Source: Clostridium sp. MB40-C1 (GTDB lineage Bacteria; Bacillota; Clostridia; Clostridiales; Clostridiaceae). Taken from it: a DNA stretch of 64,000 nt. Of this stretch, positions 55,384 to 64,000 are shown piece after piece. Under the pieces are notes generated by a model that searched no databases, had not been told where the DNA came from, and saw only the letters and a list, made by a program, of their open reading frames with translations. How positions within the stretch are numbered: position 1 is the first letter of the stretch; every line of letters starts with the position of its first letter. The stretch is taken from contig NZ_CP133189.1 of NCBI RefSeq assembly GCF_030913655.1, forward strand, positions 2,294,001 to 2,358,000, given 5' to 3'. Position numbers and translations under genes: made by a program.

Positions 55384-55572
55384 TTATTTTTCTATAGTGT
55401 CTTTTGAAAAAAAATAATATATATTTATAAGTATATCTAGTTCCTCACTAATTTGTATTAGTTCATTATCTAACATACTTGGCTTTTCTTGAATTAATTC
55501 ATACATTTGTTGTTTTAAAAAAAATATGTCCTCTTTTATTTTATCTACTTCTTCTCTCTTATATTCTTTCAC
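55384..55572 (-). CDS. Spo0E-like aspartyl-phosphate phosphatase
   Basis: 62 residues from a GTG after AGGAGGGG. Two helices with the Spo0E signature ISEELDILINIYY (S-x-x-x-D). The family removes phosphate from Spo0A~P and delays sporulation; clostridia have several. It supports an endospore-forming host. Monocistronic. Confidence 0.85.
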   Translation of the reverse strand: MKEYKREEVDKIKEDIFFLKQQMYELIQEKPSMLDNELIQISEELDILINIYYFFSKDTIEK

Positions 55573-55740
55573 ATAACCCCTCCTTTTTATTTAGTATCTT
55601 TATTTTCTATATATTCTTTGTATAACACATTATATTAATTTACAAAAATATATTTTGCAAAAAACATGCCATTTCTTTGTTTTTTTACATAAAAATTCAA
55701 AACTAAAGTTTACTACATTCTAAACACCCTTAATCAATAA

Positions 55741-55786
55741 AAACTCATGGATAATTAATATGATGATATTAATTATCCATGAGTTT
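55741..55786 (-). terminator. strong terminator of sigma-54 activator gene
   Basis: Perfect 21-bp arms (AAACTCATGGATAATTAATAT and complement, in parts) with a 4-nt loop, followed on the minus strand by TTATTGATT. It lies about 85 bp after the stop at 55871. Confidence 0.82.
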
Positions 55787-55870
55787 AATCTATTTGCATA
55801 ATTTAAAAATAATGTATATACCTGTATATATATCATATTTTTTTGATACACTTTAAAACAATATAATACA

Positions 55871-57790
55871 TTAAATATTATTAATTTTATATTTCTTCAT
55901 TTTCCTATACAATGTACTTCTAGAAATTTTCATATCTTTAGCTATCTTACTAATATTTCCATTATGCTTTCTTATTAATTTTATAATTCTATTAATCTCC
56001 TCCTCTTCTTTTTTTGTTTTTTTATATTTTACAAACTCATGAATACTTATACTTTCATCTAAAAAAACAATTTTTTTATTGTTATCCTTAATAATTTCAT
56101 TATTAAGTACTTCATTATAAATATTTTCAGGTAAATGCTCTATACAAATATTTTCTCTGTCAATTATATTTAATATTCTTTCCACAATATTTTCCAACTC
56201 TCTAACATTTCCATGCCAATCATATCTAACTAAACAATCTATAACATCTTTATTTATTTTTTGAAAACTATCATATTCACTATATTTTTGTTTTCTAAAA
56301 AAATATTTAATAAGTTCTAATATATCTTCCCGTCTTTCACGAAGAGGTAAAATTCTTATCGACATAACGTTTAAACGATAGTATAAGTCTTCTCTAAAAT
56401 TACCTTTTCTAACTTCTTGAAATAAATCCTTATTAGTTGCACAAATTATCCTTGCATTTACAGGTATAATTCTACTACCTCCTATACGTGTTACAGTTCT
56501 TTCCTGAATAACTCTTAATAATGCAACTTGTTGTTCTATAGGCATATCCCCTATTTCATCTAAAAAAATTGTTCCTCCTGACGCCAGTTCAAATTTCCCT
56601 GGATTTCCTTCTTTCTTTGCACCTGTAAATGCTCCTCCTGCATAACCAAAAAGTTCGCTTCCTACTAATTCTCTTGGTAATGCTCCACAATTAACAGCTA
56701 TAAATGGTCCTTCAGAACGATTACTATAATTATGTATAGCTTGTGCAAACATCTCTTTTCCTGTGCCACTTTCACCATATATTAAAACATTTCCTTCTCC
56801 TAGGGCAATGTTTTTTGCGCTTTGTATAGCTTCTAGCATGTTATTATTTTTCGTAATAATATCCTCAAAATCAAATCTTGCCTGATAACCATTAAAGCGA
56901 TTAACCAACTCACGAATTTCCTTAATATCACGAATAATAATAACAGCTTTGCTAATGTTTTCTTCTTGTTCTATTGGACTACCTGAAATAATACATCTAA
57001 TATCTCTCAGTTCATTTGGTATAATAATTTCAACATTATGAAAAGATTTTTTGTTTTTTAATAGTTTATTAATATAATAATTTTTTTCTTCAATAACTAA
57101 CTTTGAAAAATGCTTTTCTATTTTATCCTCACAATTATTGCCTGTTTTATCTAATATATTATTTAAACTATTACAGTTACCTAGTTCATCAATAATGATT
57201 ACAGCTTCAGATATGTTTTTTAAAATGTTGGTTAAGTAGTTATTAGTTAGTATTAAGTTTTTATTAACATTTATTAATTGCTCTGATTTTTTTTTGATTT
57301 CTGTTTCAAATTTCTGCTTTATTTTTTCTAATTCCACTTCTTTATTATCAAACGTATTTTCACAATATTCAGTTTTAACTGTTTGTAATTTTTCCCTTTG
57401 TAAATAAAAATCTTTAGCATTAAAAGCTAATACTAAAGTAAGCTCCTTATTTTCAATTTTTAATTTATTCATATATAAATATAAGTAAACTTCTTGACCT
57501 TTTTTATTTATAACTTTTATATTAATATATTTACCTGTACATTTTTGATAATTTTCTATAATATCCATATAATCTTTATGGACTAATTCCATAAACTTTA
57601 TTTTATTTAATTCATATTTAGAATACTTAAGTATTGATTTAAAATATGAGTTTATGTACACAAATTTTCCTTTATTTAAAACACAGGTCATTATGGGTAT
57701 ATTATTTATAAGTTCATTAATATCTTTTAATTTAAATACTTCCATATCAATGTAATCTTTAATTTTATCTTCTAATATATCTTTATTCAT
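55871..57790 (-). CDS. sigma-54-dependent activator with PAS domains
   Basis: 639 residues. An N-terminal PAS (about 22-130), a coiled coil (about 145-185), a second PAS (about 187-295), AAA+ domain with Walker A GESGTGKE (about 337), the sigma-54 contact loop GAFTGAKKEG (about 385) and GGTIFLDEIGDM, and a Fis-type helix-turn-helix at the end (NISKIAKDMKISRSTLYRKMKKYKI, in parts). It activates a promoter with a -24/-12 element. I saw no convincing such element before the neighbouring inositol genes. The inputs are unknown. Confidence 0.94.
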   Translation of the reverse strand: MNKDILEDKIKDYIDMEVFKLKDINELINNIPIMTCVLNKGKFVYINSYFKSILKYSKYELNKIKFMELVHKDYMDIIENYQKCTGKYINIKVINKKGQEVYLYLYMNKLKIENKELTLVLAFNAKDFYLQREKLQTVKTEYCENTFDNKEVELEKIKQKFETEIKKKSEQLINVNKNLILTNNYLTNILKNISEAVIIIDELGNCNSLNNILDKTGNNCEDKIEKHFSKLVIEEKNYYINKLLKNKKSFHNVEIIIPNELRDIRCIISGSPIEQEENISKAVIIIRDIKEIRELVNRFNGYQARFDFEDIITKNNNMLEAIQSAKNIALGEGNVLIYGESGTGKEMFAQAIHNYSNRSEGPFIAVNCGALPRELVGSELFGYAGGAFTGAKKEGNPGKFELASGGTIFLDEIGDMPIEQQVALLRVIQERTVTRIGGSRIIPVNARIICATNKDLFQEVRKGNFREDLYYRLNVMSIRILPLRERREDILELIKYFFRKQKYSEYDSFQKINKDVIDCLVRYDWHGNVRELENIVERILNIIDRENICIEHLPENIYNEVLNNEIIKDNNKKIVFLDESISIHEFVKYKKTKKEEEEINRIIKLIRKHNGNISKIAKDMKISRSTLYRKMKKYKINNI

Positions 57791-58095
57791 ACTCCATATT
57801 TCCTCCCATCTAAATCAAAAAAATTATTGTATAAAATAACTTATTTATTACTATTTAAATAAAAAAGACTGGCTATAAACTTAAACTAAAGATTAACTTA
57901 TAAATTCCTGCTTTGTATTTTATCGTATTAGTTAATAATAAAGTATATCTTAAATAATATTTTACCATGAAAATAGTTGTTTTTATGGTAAAATGACTTT
58001 AATTTCAAAATATTTTACAGTTTTCAATAATATATTTTTAATCAAATACTTTAATTTTGTTTTTTAAATGTAATTACAAATGTAGCTTATAAAAA
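57791..58095. other. AT-rich region upstream of the activator gene
   Basis: Contains an inverted repeat ATTTTACCAT (57959-57968) and ATGGTAAAAT (57985-57994), about 170 bp upstream of the start; it could be an operator. The rest is featureless. Confidence 0.45.
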
Positions 58096-58121
58096 ATGGC
58101 TTCTGCTAATGCAGAAGCCAT
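58096..58121. terminator. strong bidirectional hairpin terminator
   Basis: ATGGCTTCTGC and GCAGAAGCCAT with a TAAT loop, flanked by six A on the left and TTTTTT on the right (after one C), so it can act on both strands. It would end the inositol transcript on the minus strand. Confidence 0.88.
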
Positions 58122-58130
58122 CTTTTTTGT

Positions 58131-58385
58131 AGGGTGAGCGTTTTTCTTTTTTTGGAAGGTGTATCTTTGGTATAACATTTATCCGATATGTACTGCCACT
58201 AATACTCCACTCCTTAATAGATTGAAGATAAGTGACACTACGACTCTGGATAACGGTTTCTAACCTTCAGATGAAATAAAAACTCCACTGGAAGTCAAAA
58301 ACCTGTTTATATATTATAGGGCTTGTTCAAAAACTGTTAGCAGACTTTTGAACCCCCTAAAACTCTAATTAATCTAGATTTCTAA
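58131..58385. other. unexplained, less AT-rich segment
   Basis: The stretch 58165-58310 has clearly more G and C than other gaps here. On the minus strand it holds a hairpin at about 58318-58360 (GGGGTTCAAAAG with TTTTTGAACAAGCCC, in parts). A minus-strand frame reads protein-like text (GVFISSEG, one stop, KPLSRVVVSLIFNLL) but has no start of its own. It may be a remnant of a mobile element or a structured RNA. I cannot name it. Confidence 0.35.
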
Positions 58386-59984
58386 TTAAGCAGCTATTCC
58401 TATTTTTGAGAATAGAGCATAAACACAAATCATTATTATTATTGCTATAACAGAAACAGTTTTAGCATGTTTCCATGGTGTAATATCAACTTGTTCTGTA
58501 TACACTTGTTCAAAGTCTGTTTCTCTTGGTTTCATCTTACCAATTACAAGCATAATAATAACATTTACTGGGAATAACACTCCTAGTACATACAAGAAAT
58601 GTACATCTGATGCTACAAATTTAGATATTGTATATAACACTACGTGTGCTAAAAGTGCTACTTTTGGAGCAATTGCTGGTACTCTCTTACTGAAGAAACC
58701 TACAAAAACTGCTGCAAGTATTGGAACATTGTAGAATCCGAAACATTCTTGTAAATATCCATATAATCCAGATGGAGCATATGATATAAATGGGGCAATT
58801 GTAATTGATGCTACTGCTAATACAGTACCAAATTTTTTACCTATTTGTACTAAATGAGCATCTGTTGCTTCTGGATTAAATACTGGTCTGTGAATATCTA
58901 ATGTATATAATGTTACTGCACTATTCAATGCACTGTTAAATGAACTTAATATTGCACCGAATAATACTGCTGCAAAGAATCCTAATAATGGTTTTGGCAC
59001 TACATCAAGTATTAGTTTTGGATAAGCTAAGTCATTATTACCTAATGTTGGTCCATATAAATGGAATGCTATAATTCCAGGTAATACTAAGAAGAAAGGT
59101 CCTAAAAGTTTTAAGAATCCTGCTATAAGAGCTCCCTTTTGTCCTTCTGCTAGGTTCTTAGCCCCAAAACATCTTTGAACTATTGCTTGATTTGTACACC
59201 AATAGAATAAATTATTGAATAATAATCCTGTACATAATACTGGCCATGGTATTAATGGTGATTGTGAATTTGCAGGGTTAATTGAGTTTAATTTTTCTGG
59301 ATGAACAGTTAATAATGTGTTTAAACCATCTGCAAAATTTCCATGTCCTAATGCTATTAATCCAAGTATAGGAATCATTAATCCACCAAATAATAATCCA
59401 GCACCATTGATTGTATCTGAAACTGCAACGGCTTTAAGTCCACCAAATATAGCATATATAGCTCCAATAATACCTATCGCTGTTGCTGTTATAGCTACAG
59501 CTGTAAGTTGGCTTGTTCCAAATATTTCTTGTATACCGAATATTTGATTTAATACTAAAGCTCCTGAATATAATACTGTTGGAAGATAAGTTAAAACATA
59601 TCCAATTAAAAATAATATAGATATAATTTGTTTTGTTTTTCTGTCATAACGTTCTTCTAAAAAATCTGGTATAGTTGTTATACCACTCTTTAAGTACTTT
59701 GGTAACACTACTAAAGCTAGGATTACTAAGGCAATTGTTGAAGTTGCTTCCCAAGCCATTGGTCCCATATTAGTAGCATAACTTTGCCCATTTAATCCTA
59801 CCATCTGTTCTGTTGACAAATTAGTAAGCATTAAAGAACCACCTATAACTATTCCAGTTAAGCTTCTTCCACCAAGGAAGTATCCATCTTGTGTTGATAA
59901 ATCGTCATCACGAGTTTTCCACCAAGAAATTACTGCAACCATAACGGTGAAAAGTATAAAAGTTATAACCGTAAATAAACTCAC
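58386..59984 (-). CDS. sodium:solute symporter (SSS) of the inositol operon
   Basis: 532 residues, GTG start at 59984 after GGAGAGA. About thirteen to fourteen membrane segments; SSS motifs include DGYFLGGRSLTG, LSTEQMVGLNGQSY and IFGGLKAVAVSDTING. The strong match of layout is to SGLT/SLC5-like sugar or inositol carriers. Located at the end of the inositol gene run, it probably takes up myo-inositol or a relative with sodium. Two repeated palindromes 60-115 bp upstream may control it separately. Confidence 0.88.
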   Translation of the reverse strand: MSLFTVITFILFTVMVAVISWWKTRDDDLSTQDGYFLGGRSLTGIVIGGSLMLTNLSTEQMVGLNGQSYATNMGPMAWEATSTIALVILALVVLPKYLKSGITTIPDFLEERYDRKTKQIISILFLIGYVLTYLPTVLYSGALVLNQIFGIQEIFGTSQLTAVAITATAIGIIGAIYAIFGGLKAVAVSDTINGAGLLFGGLMIPILGLIALGHGNFADGLNTLLTVHPEKLNSINPANSQSPLIPWPVLCTGLLFNNLFYWCTNQAIVQRCFGAKNLAEGQKGALIAGFLKLLGPFFLVLPGIIAFHLYGPTLGNNDLAYPKLILDVVPKPLLGFFAAVLFGAILSSFNSALNSAVTLYTLDIHRPVFNPEATDAHLVQIGKKFGTVLAVASITIAPFISYAPSGLYGYLQECFGFYNVPILAAVFVGFFSKRVPAIAPKVALLAHVVLYTISKFVASDVHFLYVLGVLFPVNVIIMLVIGKMKPRETDFEQVYTEQVDITPWKHAKTVSVIAIIIMICVYALFSKIGIAA

Positions 59985-60046
59985 TCAAATCTCTCCATTC
60001 TTCATCGTTTTGTTTAGCCATATATTATAATCATATAGTCTATTTT

Positions 60047-60100
60047 TGATAACATTTTCATTTAATTTTATAAAAAAAATTAATTTTGAAAACATTTTCA
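60047..60100 (-). promoter_or_regulatory. two cre-like palindromes upstream of the symporter gene
   Basis: On the minus strand TGAAAATGTTTTCA (60100-60087) and TGAAAATGTTATCA (60060-60047) each resemble a CcpA/LacI-type operator, with TG instead of CG in the centre. Their starts are exactly 40 bp apart, about four helical turns, so two dimers would face the same side. Confidence 0.55.
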
Positions 60101-60176
60101 TTTACACCATACAAGCATTATGATAAAATTAATAAAAATAATAATTTTCTGATTTATTAGCTGTATTTATTTTTAC

Positions 60177-60231
60177 ATGGCACACTAATACTTAATATTA
60201 TAATGTCGCAATTATAATGTATTAGTATGCC
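60177..60231 (-). terminator. hairpin after the second dehydrogenase gene
   Basis: TGGCACACTAATAC pairs with GTATTAGTATGCCA with one mismatch and an inner continuing stem. It sits 12 bp after the stop at 60243 and is not followed by a strong T run on the minus strand, so it may only partly end transcription before the symporter gene. Confidence 0.6.
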
Positions 60232-60242
60232 ATATTTTTTAA

Positions 60243-61268
60243 CTATTTTACAGTTACTAATTCACCAGTTTCAAAAGATTCTTTGCAAGCATATCCAAGA
60301 GCAGTAGATAGTACACCATCCTCTACTGTAACTGCTGGTTGTCTATTTTCAACTATACAGTTTATAAATTCTTGTGTTTCTGCTAAATAAGCTTGTTCAA
60401 ATCTTTCTAGGAAGCCTTGAGAACATTCTCTTCTTGCTCCAGTCTCATCAAATACTGTAACCATATTCTTTTCTGGAACAGTTGCTACTCTTAATGTTCC
60501 TTTTGTACCTATGATTTCAGTTTCAACATGATATCCATGTGCACAGTTTCTTCCTGCAACAAATATTCCCATTGTTCCATTCTTGAATTTAACCATAGCT
60601 GAACCTGTTTCAGCATCGTTAAGTTCTTTGAATTCTGGGTATTGATATGCACCACCGATTGCCCATACTTTTTCAGCTTCTGATCCCATATACCATCTAG
60701 CTAAGTCAAGGTCATGTATTGCCATATCTAAGAATAATCCACCACTGTAACTATTTTTAGCAAATTTCAAGAATCCTTCCATAGCACTTGAAGGATCTAG
60801 ACCATAGCATCTTATAAGAACTGGGTCTCCGATAGCACCTTCTTCTATTTTCTTTTTAGCATATGCATAAGATGCATCATATCTTCTCATAAATCCAAGC
60901 ATAAATACTTGCTTGTCCTTATATTGATTAACAACTTCTGCTGCTTTCTTAGCTTCATCTAAATATAATCCTAGTGGTTTTTCACTAAAAACGTGGAAAC
61001 CAGCTTCTAATGCTTTTATAATTTGTTCACAGTGATAACCTGAAGGTGAAGAAATGAATATTGCATCTAATTCTTTGTTCTCTAGCATTTCATCGTAATT
61101 AATGTATCCGTATTTTATACCCCATTCTTTTTGAACCTGTTCTACTTCTTCTTTAACTACACTGCATACAGCTAAAAGTTCTGCATTTGGAATTCTGAAA
61201 GCAAGATTTTCTGCATGTTGTCTTCCAAGTCTTCCAAGACCAACTATACCAACTTTAATTTTTTTCAT
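60243..61268 (-). CDS. Gfo/Idh/MocA-family inositol dehydrogenase
   Basis: 341 residues. Rossmann motif GLGRLGRQHAENL; the catalytic Lys in SEKPLG and Asp/His in DMAIHDLDLARW. It is a paralogue of the iolG product nearby but with longer loops, most like the scyllo-inositol or other inositol-isomer dehydrogenases (IolX type). It begins after GGAGGAATC. NAD(P) use is expected; substrate not certain. Confidence 0.88.
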   Translation of the reverse strand: MKKIKVGIVGLGRLGRQHAENLAFRIPNAELLAVCSVVKEEVEQVQKEWGIKYGYINYDEMLENKELDAIFISSPSGYHCEQIIKALEAGFHVFSEKPLGLYLDEAKKAAEVVNQYKDKQVFMLGFMRRYDASYAYAKKKIEEGAIGDPVLIRCYGLDPSSAMEGFLKFAKNSYSGGLFLDMAIHDLDLARWYMGSEAEKVWAIGGAYQYPEFKELNDAETGSAMVKFKNGTMGIFVAGRNCAHGYHVETEIIGTKGTLRVATVPEKNMVTVFDETGARRECSQGFLERFEQAYLAETQEFINCIVENRQPAVTVEDGVLSTALGYACKESFETGELVTVK

Positions 61269-61343
61269 TTATGATTCCTCCAAAATGTATGAATATTAAT
61301 TTTAAAACTATTTAAAGAACCCCCCGAGTGAAAACAAGTCTAA

Positions 61344-62240
61344 TTAAAGACCTGCTTTTTCCCCAATATATTTTCTTGCTTTTATAGCATATTCAAGTGG
61401 ATTTGCTTTAGCTGGATCTTGTTCAGCTTCAACTAAAAGATATCCTTCATAGTTGTTTTCAGCTAACACTTTGAATACTGGTTCAAAATCTACACATCCA
61501 TCTCCTGGAACTGTAAATGCTCCAGCTTTAACAGCTTGTAAGAAGCTCATTTTGTTTGCTTTTACTTCTTTAACAACTTCTGCTCTAACGTCTTTTAAAT
61601 GCACATGTTTAATTCTATTTACATATTTCTTTAATACTGCTAAATGATCTTCTCCTGAGAATACTAAATGTCCAGTATCGAATAATAAATATACTAGATT
61701 AGGATCTGTCATTTCCATGAATTTATCTATTTCTTCAGTAGTTTGAACAACTGTTCCCATATGGTGATGATAAACAACTTTCATGCCTTTTTCTTTTGCA
61801 AGTTCTCCTAATTTGTTTAATCCTTCAGCAAGTCTCTTCCAGCCTTCTTCATCTAATACTGGTTTTGCATCAAATATTGGAGTATCCATTTGTCCTTGAA
61901 TACTTCCTCCTTGTTCTGATACAACAACTACTTTTGCTCCCATTGCATGTAAGAAATCTCTGTGTTCTATGAAAGCATCTACTGTTTCTTGAAGAGGTTT
62001 AGTTGTTACAAAAGAACTGAACCAAGCACTGGCTATTTCCATTCCTCTTAATTCTAAAGCTTTTCTTAATACTTTAGTATCTCTTGGGTATTTGTTACCT
62101 ACTTCTGAACCAGTGAATCCAGCAAGAGCCATTTCGCTTATGCATTGTTCAAAAGTGTTTTCGCTTCCTAATTCAGGCATGTCGTCATTTGTCCATGCGA
62201 TTGGTGCTATACCTAATTTAACAGCATCTTTATTAAACAT
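61344..62240 (-). CDS. iolE: myo-inosose-2 dehydratase
   Basis: 298 residues, a xylose-isomerase-like TIM barrel: [17 protein letters not shown] at the start is typical of IolE, followed by [33 protein letters not shown] and [11 protein letters not shown] with the metal-binding Glu, Asp and His. It dehydrates scyllo-inosose to the diketone used by IolD. Start after AAAGGAGAG. In operon order iolD, iolG, iolE. Confidence 0.95.
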   Translation of the reverse strand: MFNKDAVKLGIAPIAWTNDDMPELGSENTFEQCISEMALAGFTGSEVGNKYPRDTKVLRKALELRGMEIASAWFSSFVTTKPLQETVDAFIEHRDFLHAMGAKVVVVSEQGGSIQGQMDTPIFDAKPVLDEEGWKRLAEGLNKLGELAKEKGMKVVYHHHMGTVVQTTEEIDKFMEMTDPNLVYLLFDTGHLVFSGEDHLAVLKKYVNRIKHVHLKDVRAEVVKEVKANKMSFLQAVKAGAFTVPGDGCVDFEPVFKVLAENNYEGYLLVEAEQDPAKANPLEYAIKARKYIGEKAGL

Positions 62241-62290
62241 TTAATATCTCTCCTTTTATATTTATAAATTTTGTAAATTAACTTTCAAGC

Positions 62291-62340
62291 ATAATCTTTC
62301 CAGGCAAAAGGTATCTACCTCATATTCCTGGAAAGATTAT
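62291..62340 (-). other. intercistronic hairpin between iolG and iolE
   Basis: ATAATCTTTCCAGG pairs exactly with CCTGGAAAGATTAT. On the minus strand no T run follows, so it is more likely a transcript-stability or processing element than a full terminator. Confidence 0.65.
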
Positions 62341-62364
62341 ATTTTAAATCTAAACTATAAAATA

Positions 62365-63378
62365 CTAGAATTTGAATTCAGCAAGTTTTACTGGTCTTCC
62401 TTCTTCTAATGATTTTTTAGCAGCTAATCCTATTAATACTGGTTGTAATCCATCGTTAGCATTTACAGGAACTTCTGTATCGTTTACGATTGCATCAACG
62501 AATTGTCTTACTTCTTCAGCAAATGATTGCATATATCTTTCTAAGAAGAAATATAGAGGTTTTTCTGAAACAATTCCTTCTTCAGTGCTTATTACAGCTG
62601 TTGAAGCAGCATCGTTAGCAGTAGCTACTGATCCTTTTGATCCAAATACTTCTGCTCTTTGATCATATCCGTAAGCTGCACGTCTACTGTTATCAATTAC
62701 TCCTAAAGCTCCGTTAGCAAATTTTAAAGTTATGATTGCAGTATCTATATCTCCAGCTTCTCCTATAGCAGGGTCAACAAGAACTGTTCCTGCAGCATAA
62801 ACTTCTTCTACTTCACTTCCTGAAAGATATCTAACCATGTCAAAATCATGGATTGTCATATCTAGGAATATTCCTCCTGAAACCTTTACATATTCTGCTG
62901 GAGGTGCTTCTGGGTCTCTTGAAGTAACTCTGATTATATGTGGTTCTCCTACTTTTCCAGCTAAAACAGCATCTTTAATAGCTTTGAAGTTATGATCAAA
63001 TCTTCTATTAAATCCAACTTGGAATTTTTTTCCTGATTTTTCAACTTCGTCTAAAACTTTTTTAATTCTTCCAAGATCGTGGTCAACTGGTTTTTCACAG
63101 AAAACATGTTTTCCAGCTTGAAGAGCTTCTAATGATATTTGTGAGTGAGTATCTGTTGAAGAACAAACTAATACTGCTTCGATTTCTTTATCGTTTAGTA
63201 TTTCTTTGTAATCCTTGTATATTTCTTTAACTCCCATTGATTTAGCCCATTCAGCAGTTGCATCGTTCATGAATGGATCAGCAATAGCTTTAACTTCAGC
63301 ATTTGGAACATACTTAGCAATACTCTCAGTATGAACTTTTCCTATTCTTCCTGCACCAATAATACCTACTTTTAACAT
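62365..63378 (-). CDS. iolG: inositol 2-dehydrogenase
   Basis: 337 residues. GAGRIGKVHTESI Rossmann motif, catalytic CEKPVD, and DMTIHDFDMVRYL with Asp and His. ATG after AAAGGAGT. It matches the length and motif set of IolG, which oxidises myo-inositol to scyllo-inosose with NAD. It follows iolD by about 100 bp that contain a hairpin. Confidence 0.93.
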   Translation of the reverse strand: MLKVGIIGAGRIGKVHTESIAKYVPNAEVKAIADPFMNDATAEWAKSMGVKEIYKDYKEILNDKEIEAVLVCSSTDTHSQISLEALQAGKHVFCEKPVDHDLGRIKKVLDEVEKSGKKFQVGFNRRFDHNFKAIKDAVLAGKVGEPHIIRVTSRDPEAPPAEYVKVSGGIFLDMTIHDFDMVRYLSGSEVEEVYAAGTVLVDPAIGEAGDIDTAIITLKFANGALGVIDNSRRAAYGYDQRAEVFGSKGSVATANDAASTAVISTEEGIVSEKPLYFFLERYMQSFAEEVRQFVDAIVNDTEVPVNANDGLQPVLIGLAAKKSLEEGRPVKLAEFKF

Positions 63379-63421
63379 AAGTCAGTACTCCTTTACTATT
63401 AAAATATAATTTATATTTATT

Positions 63422-63457
63422 CGGTTTCTCCTAAATCTTACGGTAAAAGAGAAACCG
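63422..63457 (-). other. intercistronic hairpin between iolD and iolG
   Basis: CGGTTTCTC pairs exactly with GAGAAACCG across an 18-nt loop, without a following T run on the minus strand. With the 62291-62340 hairpin it suggests segmental control of this operon. Confidence 0.55.
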
Positions 63458-63477
63458 TTGATAACAACTAATTAAAT

Positions 63478-64000
63478 TTAATATCTTCTAGCTCTATTTA
63501 GGTTTTCTTCTTTATTTTGGTATGCTGCTTGTATTTTTTCACTATTTGAAATTTCTGCTACTCCAACATGCCACCATGAATCATATCCATTCGTCATTGT
63601 CTTTGGCAATACTTTTATATCAATTAAAGTTGAAACTGTTTGTTTTTTAGCATCTTCTATAGCTGTTCTTAACTCTTCTATTGTTTTTACTGTATAAGTT
63701 TTAGCACCATATCCAGCTGCACTCATAGCAAAATCTAAATGCATTAAAGCTCCATCCATTTTACCTGTTTTTGGATTTCTGTATCTGAATTCTGTTCCAA
63801 AACTTCCCATTCCATTACCCATTTGTAGGTTGTTTATGCATCCAAAGCCAGAGTTATCAAATAGGACTACATTTATTTTCTTTCCTTCTTGAATACTTGT
63901 TACTAATTCAGAGTGAAGCATTAAGTAACTTCCATCTCCAAGCATAGTATATACTTCTTTATTAGGTTCAGCCATTTTAGCCCCTAATGCAGCTGCTACT
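63478..64000 (-). CDS. iolD: 3D-(3,5/4)-trihydroxycyclohexane-1,2-dione hydrolase, C-terminal part
   Basis: The last 174 or so codons are in the window; the frame is open through the right edge ([12 protein letters not shown]). It is the thiamine-diphosphate-binding domain: GDGSYLML with the later NSGFGCINN of the GDG-N motif. [13 protein letters not shown] near the end is typical of IolD, which opens the ring of the diketone. It is the upstream partner of iolG and iolE. The internal ATG at 63975 is not the true start. Confidence 0.93.
   Translation of the reverse strand, partial: VAAALGAKMAEPNKEVYTMLGDGSYLMLHSELVTSIQEGKKINVVLFDNSGFGCINNLQMGNGMGSFGTEFRYRNPKTGKMDGALMHLDFAMSAAGYGAKTYTVKTIEELRTAIEDAKKQTVSTLIDIKVLPKTMTNGYDSWWHVGVAEISNSEKIQAAYQNKEENLNRARRY

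Noticed and set aside
59985-60242. Sigma-54 promoter for the symporter gene
   Set aside because: A TGGCAC word occurs at 60178 but on the wrong strand and inside a hairpin, without TTGC at the proper distance.

Overview
The window is chromosomal DNA from a low-GC, spore-forming Firmicute, most likely Clostridium sensu stricto. The evidence is the very AT-rich non-coding DNA, strong AGGAGG ribosome sites, frequent TTG and GTG starts, a Spo0E-type phosphatase, many ECF sigma/anti-sigma pairs, methyl-accepting chemotaxis proteins and an inositol catabolic operon. I cannot fix the species. Most genes lie on the minus strand. I see no rRNA, tRNA, CRISPR array or intact transposase.

Layout. 0-4.4 kb: a CdaR/PucR-type regulator, a cN-I-type 5'-nucleotidase and a NERD-domain superfamily I helicase. 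4.4-10 kb is a decayed accessory patch: a broken membrane gene, two intact HEPN/MNT (HepT/MntA-type) toxin-antitoxin pairs, two leftover pieces of further MNT/HEPN copies, relics of an AAA-ATPase_like gene, and a YdbS/YdbT PH-domain membrane pair. 10-15 kb: a PAS-GGDEF diguanylate cyclase, a possible 21-residue hydrophobic peptide unit, and a SigY-like operon (ECF sigma factor, small membrane partner, ABC ATPase, two permeases). 15-21.5 kb: an ECF-transporter S component; a response regulator followed by a truncated histidine kinase and a permease fused in frame to the tail of an ABC ATPase, which reads as two deletions; and a second ECF sigma/anti-sigma pair. 21.9-25.4 kb: a Trk-type potassium uptake operon with an unannotated 34-residue membrane peptide and an OB-fold membrane protein. 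26-34.5 kb: a histidine kinase, a receiver-TPR response regulator and two chemotaxis receptors. 35-40.3 kb: an Rrf2 regulator with an azoreductase, a third sigma/anti-sigma/ABC exporter module, and an Xre regulator with a small membrane partner. 40.8-45 kb: a BCCT transporter, and adenosine deaminase under an adenine-type purine riboswitch, next to two small YdcZ-like transporters. 45.2-49 kb, plus strand: a Crp/Fnr-type regulator, an acetamidase/formamidase, an MBL-fold hydrolase and an archaeal-type (LOR/SDH domain) ornithine cyclodeaminase-like protein. 49-55.6 kb: TetR, a 4-TM holin-like protein, a cysteine-less NlpC/P60-like protein, a Na+/H+ antiporter, a lone SIR2 protein, a DeoR regulator and a Spo0E-like protein. 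55.9-64 kb: a sigma-54 activator and the end of an inositol operon (iolD fragment, iolG, iolE, a second inositol dehydrogenase, a sodium:solute symporter).

Across the window several families of dispersed palindromic repeats recur. One of about 180 bp, with inverted ends carrying AAATTGCATAATT, has two nearly identical full copies at 11.4 and 31.9 kb plus several half or short copies. It has no coding capacity of its own and looks like a MITE. The most unusual items are the permease/ATPase deletion fusion, the palindromic repeat family, the small membrane peptide of the Trk operon, the graveyard of HEPN/MNT copies, and the 45-49 kb amide/ornithine cluster.
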